Shown here: positions 7,501-15,555 of the stretch, one piece after another
How the letters are laid out: each line of letters opens with the position of its first letter
Numbering within the stretch: position 1 is the stretch's first letter
Source: Lachnospiraceae bacterium FE2018
GTDB taxonomy: Bacteria; Bacillota; Clostridia; Lachnospirales; Lachnospiraceae
DNA length: 33,694 nt
Reading direction: 5' to 3'
Assembly: GCA_000702845.1 (NCBI GenBank)
Contig: JNKK01000028.1
Span: 1 to 33,694, forward strand
The notes under the pieces: model-generated
What the model was told of the DNA's origin: nothing
The model's database searches: none
Seen by the model: the letters and a program-made list of their open reading frames with translations, nothing else
Made by a program: the position numbers and the translations under genes

Positions 7501-8691
7501 GATTGGAAATGGAAATATGATTCTGTGAGCGGGTATCATGCTGATTTAACACTTGCCTGTAAAAACTGTGATGAAAAACAGCAGGTCAGCAGCATTACAA
7601 CAGATGTGTCTGAAGATGCGGATCAATACACCTGTACGGCAACAGGGGTATATAATGGAATAACCTACTATGCTGAACCATATATCGTTTCTAAGGCTGA
7701 CCTGGCTGAGATGAATGCTGCGGAAGAGCAGATTGGTAATGTGTCTGATCTGATTGACAATCCGGAACAGATATCAATGGATGATCCGCTTCAGGTTGAT
7801 GCGGTGGTTGCCGCATATAATTCCTATAACGGTCTGAGCGAAGAGCAGAAGGAACGTTTTCTGCGTGAACGTGCGGTTACAGAGGAGACCATTGTAAAAC
7901 TCACAACTGCCCGAAACAAAGCAGCTGCGGTAATTCAGGAGGTAAAAGAAAACATACAGAAGGAGATCGATACCGCAAATAGCCTGAAAGCGTCAGATTA
8001 TACAGCTGACAGTTACAGCAGGTTACAAACTGTAATCGCAAACGCTTCAGCGCTTGTTGGCAAAGCAGACGTCACAGCTGAAGAGCTAATGAACGCAAAA
8101 GCTGACGAAGCAATCAGGACTGCAATCGCCGGTCTCGTTAAAGCCCCGAATCCAGACCCAAATCAGGGAGATACTCCGGGCGGAACGCCTCAGACAGGCG
8201 GAAACGGACAGACATCTCCGGCGCCATCAGTACCTAAGGTAACAGGCGGAACCACTTATGATGTCGCGGGGCAGGCGTTCCGGGTCGCATCTGTCGCACC
8301 GGGCAGCGTTGAAGGAACTGTTACATTTACGCAGGCGAAAAATGCCAAAGCGATTGCAGTGCCTGATGCAGTGACGCTTGCAGACGGAAAGACTTACAGA
8401 GTTGTTGAGGTGTCACCCAATGCGTTTAAGGGTAATAAGATCAGGAAAGTGACAATCGGCGCGAACGTTGCAAAGATCTCTAAAAATGCATTTGCAAAGA
8501 GTAAAGTAACGACAGTTGTTCTGAAGACGCAGAAACTTACGAAGAAAACGGTCAAAGGAGCGTTCAAGGGTTCCAAAGTCAGTAAAGTACAGGTGAAGGC
8601 CGGGTCGAAGAAATTAAATAAAAAGATACTGAAGAAGTACAAGAAGTTCTTTACGAAGAAAGTGGTCGGCCGTAAGGTCACCATCAAATAA
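4549..8691 (+). CDS. Large secreted transglutaminase-like surface protein
   Basis: A 1380-residue exported protein. Residues 1-28 form a signal peptide ending in AVFA. Residues about 200-380 look like a transglutaminase/protease fold, with candidate triad C302 (VVCEGYSKAF), H340 (GSHMWNV) and D355 (YVCDITN). A beta-rich segment (about 540-640) resembles a pre-peptidase-type domain. From C643 to about 1060 there are four diverged modules marked by ATC-T/Q-x-x-G and paired CxxC. A helical FIVAR-like stretch follows (to about 1195), then a Gly/Pro/Thr linker (about 1200-1235) and a C-terminal domain ending in KKYKKFFTKK. That last type is common on Clostridia surface proteins and may bind the wall; no LPxTG motif is present. 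A likely role is processing or crosslinking of extracellular protein or peptide, with unknown substrate. A decayed relative of the C-terminal domain lies at 30669-30839. Confidence 0.85.
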   Translation: MRKYLSGLMTVLLTVILMESVLPKAVFAGEPAETASVVMTTGTINLDDSEILEKGYIDELFGLSESASKGMLKARRITQGSKLTGPNAAAYHLLAGYIADVAAGRRPETEFSLPIESLGIEDKYYLAEDLGVETLFQENGRAVPEAVAKMYELAGFQIGKVMDALAADFPYELYWYDKTTGYSSSYYAYGSYSTGEQFICIPTPFEVSMSVSADYSADGALRTFLADTEKTGRASAAVDYAQQIVAEYADLEDYEKLDSYRQRICDEVSYNDDIVSQTDLVYGDPWQLVYVFDQDDTTNVVCEGYSKAFQYLCDQSTFKGDVVCNSMSGHMDGGTGAGSHMWNVVTIGGSNYVCDITNVDDNSVGHRGNKLFLAGTSVDADAYGYTFTWESETEGNIIYHGATVFYQYDDETIAQYSEEERVIASENFDPETYMLPDPVDITAEFTDLRTIQVAGLPDDIENPTAYVVAKNEAGEIMSPVAADVVVTDGIIGIGDSAQPDRIYEVKIRSDNYGELRCDVVYTLEYPAGFTVADAIELTADTEAEVVFDQWNDPVHFSFVPDEDAVYLFRSTLPEAGIPFGTVFGTDNQAIAWHDPEIGTEFEIHVHLEAGKTYYLKACIDAEGSAGSCNYQVVVSKKTDETECEHVWGDWEVTQEATCTKDGLETRVCTIDPTHTETNVIKAAGHHFDKSVEPVWIWEENETSVYTADAAFTCTNCGETELIEASISSVHQDPKPEEDGWIVYTAIVGFEGQEYTDEKPVVIPATGYTYTEEPEWTWASDYSAATATFRCNEDPEKDLIIDADIIVEEVPATCTEDGEITYTAEVTYNDNTFTDIKSDPIQAAGHSYEEPVWEWEGDYDRGFTVTVTFRCIHGDDTQTKEADIISEEVKNAATCQSTGEIVYTASATGIDGEVLTSIYNVFIPKTDQHVLGEIVGEAAATCTEQGHEAYYECSVCGKLFKDASGTEETTREEIMIPASGHDYAQDWKWKYDSVSGYHADLTLACKNCDEKQQVSSITTDVSEDADQYTCTATGVYNGITYYAEPYIVSKADLAEMNAAEEQIGNVSDLIDNPEQISMDDPLQVDAVVAAYNSYNGLSEEQKERFLRERAVTEETIVKLTTARNKAAAVIQEVKENIQKEIDTANSLKASDYTADSYSRLQTVIANASALVGKADVTAEELMNAKADEAIRTAIAGLVKAPNPDPNQGDTPGGTPQTGGNGQTSPAPSVPKVTGGTTYDVAGQAFRVASVAPGSVEGTVTFTQAKNAKAIAVPDAVTLADGKTYRVVEVSPNAFKGNKIRKVTIGANVAKISKNAFAKSKVTTVVLKTQKLTKKTVKGAFKGSKVSKVQVKAGSKKLNKKILKKYKKFFTKKVVGRKVTIK

Positions 8692-8694
8692 TGA

Positions 8695-8733
8695 AAAACA
8701 GCCAGGTTTTGCGTGCCAGAACCTGGCTGTTTT
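8695..8733. terminator. Rho-independent terminator, probably bidirectional
   Basis: The arms AAACAGCCAGGTT (8696-8708) and AACCTGGCTGTTT (8720-8732) flank a short loop. T residues follow on the plus strand and A residues precede, so it can end both the transglutaminase-like gene and the convergent Uma2-family gene. Confidence 0.85.
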
Positions 8734-8797
8734 AAGATGTGCGCCCGGCGGCGCATATTTCTAACCGGTTCACCTGATTCGGATGTCTCAGGATGAT

Positions 8798-9613
8798 TTA
8801 CATCTCATCGGGTGACTCATACAGAAAAGCGATCGCCTCGTATATCTCCCGGAAATTCACGTTACATTCTCCTTCCCAGATCAGCACGGGAATGGTATCC
8901 GCGAAAGAGTAGATAACGGGCGGGTTCAAATGTGCGAGATCATACTGGATGATAGTCTTTATTTCCGGATCGATGATCCAGTACTCGCGCACACCCGCTT
9001 CGCCGTATTTGAACAATTTATACTGCATATCCCGTTTGCGGGAAGACGGCGAGAGCACTTCAATGATCAAATCGGGTGCACCGAAAATTCGATCTTTGCG
9101 GATTTTATCCCTGTCACATACGATCATGACATCCGGCTGAACAATTGTTTTATCATCTTCATCCAGCTGAACTGCAATCGGAGCGGTAAAGGGCTGGCAT
9201 GTGCCGTCGTGCGTGAAGATATGATGCAGAAACAGATGAAGCAGATGTCCAGTGATTGCCTGATGCTGCGGCGTCGGTGCTGTTACCCGATAGAAAACCC
9301 CGTCGATCAATTCTGCATGCAGATCTTCAGGCAGATGGAAGAAATCGTCTGCTGTATATTCTCCGGGTTCCTTTTGCATACCATATGCGCCGAGTGCTTC
9401 CTGAACGGCAGATATGGAATCAGACATTGCAGAAGGATAGATGCGGTGCGGCATCAGCACCGATTCAAGTTCGATAAGGATATCCGATGGAATGTCTTTC
9501 GTTTCTTCAAAGTAACTTTTTATAATTTCAGGCGAAAGACCGGTCATCTCCGCCAGCATCTCATCTGTATAACCCAGGATATGTTTTCTTTTTTTCAATT
9601 CTTTCAGGTTCAT
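8798..9613 (-). CDS. Uma2-family (DUF820) putative endonuclease with N-terminal helix-turn-helix-like segment
   Basis: A protein of about 271 residues. The C-terminal two thirds carry the Uma2 pattern of the PD-(D/E)xK nuclease superfamily: ELIDGVFY, a PTPQHQ segment, QPDVMIV, DLIIEVLSPSS followed by a conserved K, and GVREYWIIDP. The first 50 residues (LGYTDEMLAEMTGLSPEIIKSYF) look like a helix-turn-helix, an extra module compared with plain Uma2 proteins of about 190 residues. ATG 9613 is preferred over ATG 9634 because GGGGAG lies 7 bases upstream. The cellular role of Uma2 proteins is not established, and no toxin, restriction or mobile partner is adjacent. It is transcribed alone from its own promoter. 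Confidence 0.85.
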   Translation of the reverse strand: MNLKELKKRKHILGYTDEMLAEMTGLSPEIIKSYFEETKDIPSDILIELESVLMPHRIYPSAMSDSISAVQEALGAYGMQKEPGEYTADDFFHLPEDLHAELIDGVFYRVTAPTPQHQAITGHLLHLFLHHIFTHDGTCQPFTAPIAVQLDEDDKTIVQPDVMIVCDRDKIRKDRIFGAPDLIIEVLSPSSRKRDMQYKLFKYGEAGVREYWIIDPEIKTIIQYDLAHLNPPVIYSFADTIPVLIWEGECNVNFREIYEAIAFLYESPDEM

Positions 9614-9658
9614 AAATGCTCTCCCCGGCAACATTCCGCCAAAAGGCTACATAACATG

Positions 9659-9687
9659 ATTATATATAACCTAAGGATAAAGATCAA
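9659..9687 (-). promoter_or_regulatory. Promoter of the Uma2-family gene
   Basis: On the minus strand, TTGATC (9682-9687), a 17-base spacer and a perfect TATAAT (9659-9664), about 45 bases upstream of the chosen start. Confidence 0.7.
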
Positions 9688-9713
9688 GAATAAAAATCAA
9701 GCAGATTCCTAAG

Positions 9714-9742
9714 TTGCACAGTTCCCGTAATCGTCATACAAT
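9714..9742 (+). promoter_or_regulatory. Promoter of the GT-B-like gene
   Basis: TTGCAC (9714-9719), 17 bases, TACAAT (9737-9742). It is divergent from the Uma2 promoter and lies about 50 bases before the first ATG of the next gene. Confidence 0.7.
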
Positions 9743-9790
9743 AGAGATAAGTGTAAGAAGAATTTATAGAAAAAAATAGAAAGATTGACG

Positions 9791-11353
9791 ATGGAAGGCT
9801 ATAGAAACGGGGATATTAGAATGCAGGACAGAGCAAAAACAATATTTGGAAATGAAATGTCTGCGCAGGATTATCGGAAAGCAGCTGCATCAAAGAAGAA
9901 ATATATCAGGAAGTTCGGAGATGATTCGGAAGTGGATTATCCGGTATATCTGCGGGAAAATCCGGTGCTCGGCCCGGTGCTGGGTGTGCAGGATATCGTT
10001 GTGGCGGATCCTGCAGATCAGGAAAATATGTCATCAGACTCTGCATCCGGGGAAACAGAAACATATAAGAAGGATTCGCTGCAGTTCGACCGGGAGAAGG
10101 GACTTATCGTAGGGAACATCCGCATGGGGTTTGGTCATTACCGTATTTCTATGGCAATTGCCTCGGCAGCGCACGCGCTTGGATACACGCCGTACTGGAT
10201 GGATCTGAACAGCTATCCGCAGACAACGTGCACGAAGGTAATCAGCGCGCAGAACGATCTTTATTCCATGGGATCCAGAATCTCACAGAAGAGCAAAGTG
10301 TTCAACAAAGTAGTATGGGAGCCGATGAATTATGAGGGATTCCGGAAACTCAGCTACAATGCTTCCGATCAGAAGAATGCGGAACTGATGGCGCCGGTAT
10401 TCCGGAATATTCCGAAAGATATTCCCGTGGTCGGAACCCATGTGTGGCCGGCACAGGCGGCGCTGCACGGCGGGATGGAGGCAGTTGTCAATGCCATCCC
10501 GGATAACTGGCCGATGGCGCTGCATCTCTCAGAAGGAGCGCTGCATACAGTGCAGACATGGAAGGCATATTTCGGGTACCGGACACTTGACGGGATGCGA
10601 GGCAATGAGATTCTGAAACCTATGCCGGCCGACAGTCTGTTATACACGGGACACTATATTGATCATGAACTCGTATCCAATATCGAGGCGGATTGTAGCC
10701 GCCGGACCGGGCGGCAGGAGAGCGGCGCACCAACCCGATATCTGCTTACAATCGGCGGGGCAGGTGCACAGAAAGAAATATTCGGCGAAATCATTAAAAA
10801 GCTGCTGCCGAAGCTGAAACAGAAAAAAGCGGCGCTTCTGATCAATATCGGCGACTACCGCGGCGTCTGGGATGATTATCTGAGCAGGATCCCGCTGGTA
10901 AATAAACTCGCAAAAACATATCTTGATGATTGGAACAAAACACAGGCGTTTTGTGAGGCGGCGCTCACAGAGGAACGTCTTTACGGAATTCATGTATTCT
11001 GTCATGAAAATATTTTTGAAGCAGTCTACGCCACCAATTTACTGATGCGCTGCAGCGATGTCGTCGTGACGAAGCCCGGTGAATTATCGTTTTATCCGGT
11101 TCCGAAACTGTTTATTCAGCACATCGGCGGTCACGAGCGGTGGGGCGCAATTCATTCCACAGAGATCGGTGACGGCACAATTGAATGTGAAGACATTCCG
11201 CATACACTGCAGATGCTGGACCTGATGGAAACAGACAGTTCAATCCTGAAAATGATGTGTGACAATATCGTGCAGAATAAAAAAAGCGGTATTTATGACG
11301 GCGCGTACAAGGTGGTTGAGGCAGCATTCGCAAGACGCGCGCAGATTTGCTGA
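9791..11353 (+). CDS. GT-B-like putative glycosyltransferase, role unknown
   Basis: About 520 residues, no signal peptide and no clear membrane segment. The Gly-rich turn GNIRMGFGHYR (residues about 108-118) resembles the first loop of the N-terminal Rossmann half of GT-B enzymes such as the MurG/MGDG-synthase group. DVVVTKPGELSFYP (TKPGE at about 427-431), followed by PKLFIQHIGGHE, resembles their nucleotide-sugar-binding C-terminal half. I do not recognise a specific named family. The start is uncertain: TTG 9785, ATG 9791 and ATG 9821 are all in frame; ATG 9821 has GGGGAT upstream and could be the true start. The gene stands between a nuclease-like gene and a sugar symporter, and neither tells its function. 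The donor and acceptor cannot be deduced. Confidence 0.7.
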   Translation: MEGYRNGDIRMQDRAKTIFGNEMSAQDYRKAAASKKKYIRKFGDDSEVDYPVYLRENPVLGPVLGVQDIVVADPADQENMSSDSASGETETYKKDSLQFDREKGLIVGNIRMGFGHYRISMAIASAAHALGYTPYWMDLNSYPQTTCTKVISAQNDLYSMGSRISQKSKVFNKVVWEPMNYEGFRKLSYNASDQKNAELMAPVFRNIPKDIPVVGTHVWPAQAALHGGMEAVVNAIPDNWPMALHLSEGALHTVQTWKAYFGYRTLDGMRGNEILKPMPADSLLYTGHYIDHELVSNIEADCSRRTGRQESGAPTRYLLTIGGAGAQKEIFGEIIKKLLPKLKQKKAALLINIGDYRGVWDDYLSRIPLVNKLAKTYLDDWNKTQAFCEAALTEERLYGIHVFCHENIFEAVYATNLLMRCSDVVVTKPGELSFYPVPKLFIQHIGGHERWGAIHSTEIGDGTIECEDIPHTLQMLDLMETDSSILKMMCDNIVQNKKSGIYDGAYKVVEAAFARRAQIC

Positions 11354-11477
11354 GTTCACAGATCTGCTGTGTGCACAGCACTTGCTGAGGGAGAACTGGA
11401 GCAGGTAATCAGGCAGTCAGGGTAATTTCAGGCAGTCCCGCAGGAAAGAGCCGGAAAAAAGTTTAGGGGGAAACAAA

Positions 11478-12851
11478 ATGGAATTAAAACTACATAACCG
11501 TCTCGCATTCGGTTTTGGCGCATTCGGCAAGGATCTCGTCTATATGCTGGTGGCCAATTATATTCTTTATTATTACAATGTCGTACTCGGCATGAGCAGC
11601 GTGTTTATCGGTGCGGTCCTGATGGGCGCCCGCATCTTCGACGCCGTAAATGATCCGCTGATGGGTATCATTGTCGCAAAGACGAAGACGCCGTTTGGCC
11701 GGTTCCGCCCCTGGATTCTGACAGGTACCGTATTGAATGCCGTGACAATTTACGCGCTGTTCTCCGCCCCGGCAGGCGCATCAGACGGAAAGCTGCGCAT
11801 CTGGCTTTCGGTCATTTATATTGCGTGGGGCATCACCTATACAATGATGGATATTCCGTTCTGGTCTATGATCCCGGCGATTACAAGTCCGGGTGCGGAG
11901 CGTGAATCGCTCTCATCCTTCGCGCGTTCCTGCTCCGGCGTCGGTGATGCTGTTCCGATGGTTCTGACAATGGCGATTGTTCCTGTTTTAAGCGGCAGTG
12001 CCGCCATCGCTGACTACAGGATCGGCTTCCGCTGGTGGGCACTGATCATTGCTGTTGTATTCGTCATATCCGAGATTGTATTTGTCCTGTGTGTGCCGGA
12101 AAAGAAACCGGAGACTATGGAGACAGTCGGTGTCGGGCAGATGTTCCGGTCATTATTCCGCAATGACCAGGCCATGACATCTGTTTTCGCTGTTATTCTG
12201 GTCTATCTGGCTCTGAATATCGTCGGAAATCTGATTCTGTATTTCTTCCAGTTTGATGTGGGAAATACCGGAGCTTACAATATCTTTGTCGGCGGCTGTT
12301 TTGCAGCGCAGGTTGTCGCAATGATGCTGATTCCTGCAATCCGGAAAAAAGTGGATAAGATGCAGCTGTTCCTGTACGCAATTCTGATTCAGATCCTTGG
12401 CTTTGCAGTCCTTCTGGTGTTCGCGAATACCGGTCTGTTCAAGATGACAAGCTGGATGATCCTGATGATTCCGGGTGTCATGGTCTATGCCGGTTACGGC
12501 GTTCTGACCGTCATGCTGACGATTTTCCTGGCGGACTCCGTTGATTATGGAGAACTGAAAAACGGAACACGGGAAGAATCCGTTATTTTCTCCATGCAGA
12601 CGTTTACCGTCAAGCTCGCGGCAGGAATCGCGATTTTTATCGCGGGTATTATTATCGATATTGTTGCACTGGATCCGAATGCCGTTGTACAGAGTGCCGC
12701 GACGCTGACAGGACTTCGTATTTTCATGACAATCCCGTCTGCAGTCATTCTGATCATTGCTCTGGTGGTCTTTAAAAAATTCTATCGTCTGAATGACAGC
12801 AGGATGGAGGAGATCATCAGGGAACTTGGGCAGCGAAAGAACAACGCATAA
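11478..12851 (+). CDS. GPH-family (MelB-like) sugar:cation symporter
   Basis: A 457-residue, roughly 12-TM permease of the glycoside-pentoside-hexuronide:cation symporter family within the major facilitator superfamily. Diagnostic motifs are FDAVNDPLMG (cation-site Asp residues in helix 2), TPFGRFRPWIL in the first cytoplasmic loop, and DSVDYGELKNGTREE in the C-terminal half (usually DYGEWKTG). It lies directly upstream of a GH36 alpha-galactosidase in the same direction, so melibiose, raffinose or another alpha-galactoside is the probable substrate. ATG 11478 follows TAGGGGG. The 124 bases before it (11354-11477) contain no clear promoter or terminator, so co-transcription with the GT-B-like gene cannot be excluded. 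Confidence 0.9.
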   Translation: MELKLHNRLAFGFGAFGKDLVYMLVANYILYYYNVVLGMSSVFIGAVLMGARIFDAVNDPLMGIIVAKTKTPFGRFRPWILTGTVLNAVTIYALFSAPAGASDGKLRIWLSVIYIAWGITYTMMDIPFWSMIPAITSPGAERESLSSFARSCSGVGDAVPMVLTMAIVPVLSGSAAIADYRIGFRWWALIIAVVFVISEIVFVLCVPEKKPETMETVGVGQMFRSLFRNDQAMTSVFAVILVYLALNIVGNLILYFFQFDVGNTGAYNIFVGGCFAAQVVAMMLIPAIRKKVDKMQLFLYAILIQILGFAVLLVFANTGLFKMTSWMILMIPGVMVYAGYGVLTVMLTIFLADSVDYGELKNGTREESVIFSMQTFTVKLAAGIAIFIAGIIIDIVALDPNAVVQSAATLTGLRIFMTIPSAVILIIALVVFKKFYRLNDSRMEEIIRELGQRKNNA

Positions 12852-12853
12852 CG

Positions 12854-12937
12854 GAACTTGCAAAGCGAAGTCCGCAAAAATAAGTCCGAAAAAAGAAGTC
12901 CGCAAAACGAAACCGATTTAACGAAATCCGGAAGGAC
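12854..12937. repeat. Six-copy degenerate 14-bp tandem repeat filling the symporter/galactosidase gap
   Basis: From two bases after the symporter stop the sequence divides into 14-base units starting at 12854, 12868, 12882, 12896, 12910 and 12924. The consensus is AAGTCCGCAAAAxG, and the three middle copies are closest. The last unit supplies the GGAAGGA ribosome binding site of the galactosidase gene. The repeat occupies the whole intergenic space. Confidence 0.8.
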
Positions 12938-12943
12938 AGAGCA

Positions 12944-15466
12944 ATGATAAACGTTAAAGACAATCTTTTTATGCTTGAGACAGATCACACCAGCTACTGG
13001 TTTCATATAACGGATACCGGCCTGCCGGAGCATCTGTATTACGGACCTTCTGTTTATTACGGGTCTTCTGCGCGCGCAGGAACAGCAGATTGCGAAGCAG
13101 AAGAACTGATTCAGGCACTGGGTGACAGACGTTCCTTCCCGGGGGGCAATATGATTTCTCTGGATCAGGAGCATCCTGCGGTAAATCCGGAAGATCTTTG
13201 TCTGGAACTGTCCGGATACGGAAAAGGAGATATCCGCGAACCGTTTGTTGAACTTGTTTTTGCCGACGGCAGCAGAACTGCAGATTTCCGTTTTGTGCGG
13301 GCAAAATTCGGAAAGATGCCGGATGAGAGCGGAAAGAAGAGGATGGCAGGAACAGAGGTGCAGCAAACAGGAGCGGCAGGAACAGAGGTGCAGCAATCAG
13401 AGCCGGCAGGAGCAGCCGAAACCGGGACATTGCTGCTGCCTCATGCATACGATGAAACAGGTAAAGCAGAACGGCTGATCGTAACGCTGTGCGAACAGGC
13501 TGAAAAACTGCGTCTGGATCTTGTCTATGATGTGTTTCCGGAATGCGATATAATCTGCCGTTTTGCGCGACTCTATAACGAGAGCGGAAAAACGGTTCAA
13601 ATCGAGCGGCTGATGAGCACACAGCTGGATTTTTCCCGTGATGACCTGAATATGAGGAGTTTTCACGGAACATGGGTGAGGGAAATGAATCCGGTAGATG
13701 TGCCTGTGCGCGCAGGCAAGTATGTTGTTTCCTCAGTATGCGGAGCATCTTCCAGCCGGGCCAATCCGTTTGTGATGCTTTATCCGGATGACACGGGTGA
13801 GGCGTACGGACTTTGCTACGGGTTTAATCTGATTTACAGCGGCAATCACTATGAGGCTGCAGAAGTAAATGCATTCGGGAAGACGCGTTTTGTTTCAGGA
13901 ATCAATCCGGCCGGATTCTGCTGGCAGCTGAAACATGGAAGTTATTTTGATACGCCGCAGGCGGTTATGACCGTATCTGCCCGCGGCTTTAATGGTATGA
14001 GCACAGCCATGCACGCATTCGTGCGGGAACATATCGTCCGGGGAGCATGGAAACACAAAGTGCGTCCGATCGTCCTGAACAGCTGGGAGGCCGCTTATCG
14101 TAAATTTAATGAGAAGAAACTGCTGTATCTTGCGCGCAAGGCAAAAGAAGCCGGAATTGAACTGTTTGTCATGGATGACGGCTGGTTTGGAGAGCGGAAT
14201 GATGACACATCGTCTCTGGGAGACTGGACGGCCAACCTGAAAAAGCTGCCCGGAGGATTAGAAGGAATTGCCGGTAAGGTAAAGGCACTTGGACTGGATT
14301 TCGGGATCTGGGTAGAACCGGAAATGATAAATGTCGATAGTAATTTGTACCGAACGCATCCGGAGTGGGTGATGGAAATACCCGGCCGGGAACATGCAGA
14401 GGGACGAAATCAGAGAATCCTCGATCTGGCAAATCCGGCGGTTGTAACATATCTGATTCAGCAGATGACGAATGTTTTTAATGCTGCACAGGTTTCCTAT
14501 GTGAAGTGGGATATGAACCGGATCTTTTCCGATGTATTCTCAAAAGCATTTCCGCCGGAGCAGCAGGGAGAGATTGCGCATCGCTATATCTGCGGTTTAT
14601 ACCGGATGATGAAGACGCTGACAGAGCGATTCCCGGAAATTCTGTTCGAAGGGTGCGCTGCCGGAGGAAACCGGTCTGACCTCGGAATACTCAGTTATTT
14701 TCCGCAGATCTGGGCAAGTGATAATACAGACCCGCTGGCGCGCGCGAAGATTCAGGAGGGATACAGTTACGGATATCCGCCGTCTGTCATAAGCAATCAT
14801 TTTTCCGACAGTCCGAATCACCAGACCTTGCGGGAAACGCCGATGCAGACACGGTTTGATGTGGCTGCCTTCGGTATCCTGGGCTATGAATGCAATCTGC
14901 TTGATCCGTCGGTGCGAAGATTTGAGAAAATCAGACAGCATATTGTGCTGTATAAGAAGTGGAGAGAGATCTTCCAGTTCGGAACATTTTACCGTGTGAG
15001 CGGAAACCGGATGCAGGCGACACAGGCGCATTCTGCACACAGAAGCTGGATTGTCGTATCGCCGGACCGGTCGAAAGCCATCGGAATGCTGCAGCAGGAT
15101 CTTGTCACACCTTCCGCGCAGTACGCAGTTTTTCAGGCGGCAGGGCTTGATCCGGAAAAACAGTATCATTTTTATAATATCCCGCGCAACATGAATCTGA
15201 TGCGATTCGGGTCCCTGATCAATACACAGACAGCGTTCCACATTAAAAAGAATTCTCTGCTGCATCGGACAATCGCCAGTTACAAGCGGATGCCGGGGGA
15301 ACAGGAAGAGCACACCGTAAGCGGAGCTGTTCTCATGCAGGCAGGAATTCAGCTGCTGCCTGCGTTCTGCGGAACAGGGTTTGATGAGACGGTACGCTAT
15401 TTTCAGGATTATGCGTCACGGATGTATTTTATGGAAGCTGCGGATGTGCCAAACATACCAACCTGA
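12944..15466 (+). CDS. Alpha-galactosidase, glycoside hydrolase family 36
   Basis: Cytoplasmic enzyme that releases terminal alpha-galactose from melibiose, raffinose and related sugars brought in by the upstream symporter. The GH36 signatures are LNSWEAAYRKFNE, FVMDDGWFGERNDD, DFGIWVEPEM, the nucleophile D523 in VKWDMNR, and the acid/base D593 in WASDNTDPLAR. The 70-residue spacing between the two matches the family. The length of 840 residues exceeds the usual 730 or so. Part of the excess is a Gly/Ala/Gln-rich insert near residues 125-165, built from a 30-bp tandem repeat within the N-terminal beta-sandwich. GGAAGGA precedes ATG 12944. No signal peptide is present. Confidence 0.95.
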   Translation: MINVKDNLFMLETDHTSYWFHITDTGLPEHLYYGPSVYYGSSARAGTADCEAEELIQALGDRRSFPGGNMISLDQEHPAVNPEDLCLELSGYGKGDIREPFVELVFADGSRTADFRFVRAKFGKMPDESGKKRMAGTEVQQTGAAGTEVQQSEPAGAAETGTLLLPHAYDETGKAERLIVTLCEQAEKLRLDLVYDVFPECDIICRFARLYNESGKTVQIERLMSTQLDFSRDDLNMRSFHGTWVREMNPVDVPVRAGKYVVSSVCGASSSRANPFVMLYPDDTGEAYGLCYGFNLIYSGNHYEAAEVNAFGKTRFVSGINPAGFCWQLKHGSYFDTPQAVMTVSARGFNGMSTAMHAFVREHIVRGAWKHKVRPIVLNSWEAAYRKFNEKKLLYLARKAKEAGIELFVMDDGWFGERNDDTSSLGDWTANLKKLPGGLEGIAGKVKALGLDFGIWVEPEMINVDSNLYRTHPEWVMEIPGREHAEGRNQRILDLANPAVVTYLIQQMTNVFNAAQVSYVKWDMNRIFSDVFSKAFPPEQQGEIAHRYICGLYRMMKTLTERFPEILFEGCAAGGNRSDLGILSYFPQIWASDNTDPLARAKIQEGYSYGYPPSVISNHFSDSPNHQTLRETPMQTRFDVAAFGILGYECNLLDPSVRRFEKIRQHIVLYKKWREIFQFGTFYRVSGNRMQATQAHSAHRSWIVVSPDRSKAIGMLQQDLVTPSAQYAVFQAAGLDPEKQYHFYNIPRNMNLMRFGSLINTQTAFHIKKNSLLHRTIASYKRMPGEQEEHTVSGAVLMQAGIQLLPAFCGTGFDETVRYFQDYASRMYFMEAADVPNIPT
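13345..13396. repeat. 30-bp tandem repeat inside the GH36 gene
   Basis: Identical 22-base segments at 13345-13366 and 13375-13396 have a 30-base period, and a degenerate third start lies near 13405. They encode AGTEVQQ twice and stay in frame, producing a low-complexity insert between two strands of the N-terminal domain. Confidence 0.85.
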
Positions 15467-15496
15467 CAGAATTTGGTGAATTATATTACAATTGGA

Positions 15497-15530
15497 AAGA
15501 GCCGGCTCTCAGAAGAAAGAGTCGGCTCTT
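15497..15530. terminator. Hairpin terminator between convergent genes
   Basis: A 13-bp stem with one G-T pair (15497-15509 with 15518-15530) and an 8-base loop. It sits between the stop of the galactosidase gene and the stop of the convergent amidohydrolase gene. The U-tract is short on both strands, so efficiency is uncertain. Confidence 0.65.
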
Positions 15531-15555
15531 AATCATGAATAGACCTGATTGAATA

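Noticed and set aside
12153-12905. Long minus-strand reading frame of 250 codons opposite the symporter
   Set aside because: It is an antisense shadow: composition is rich in Asn, Gln and His without domains, and it runs across the strongly supported GPH symporter gene.
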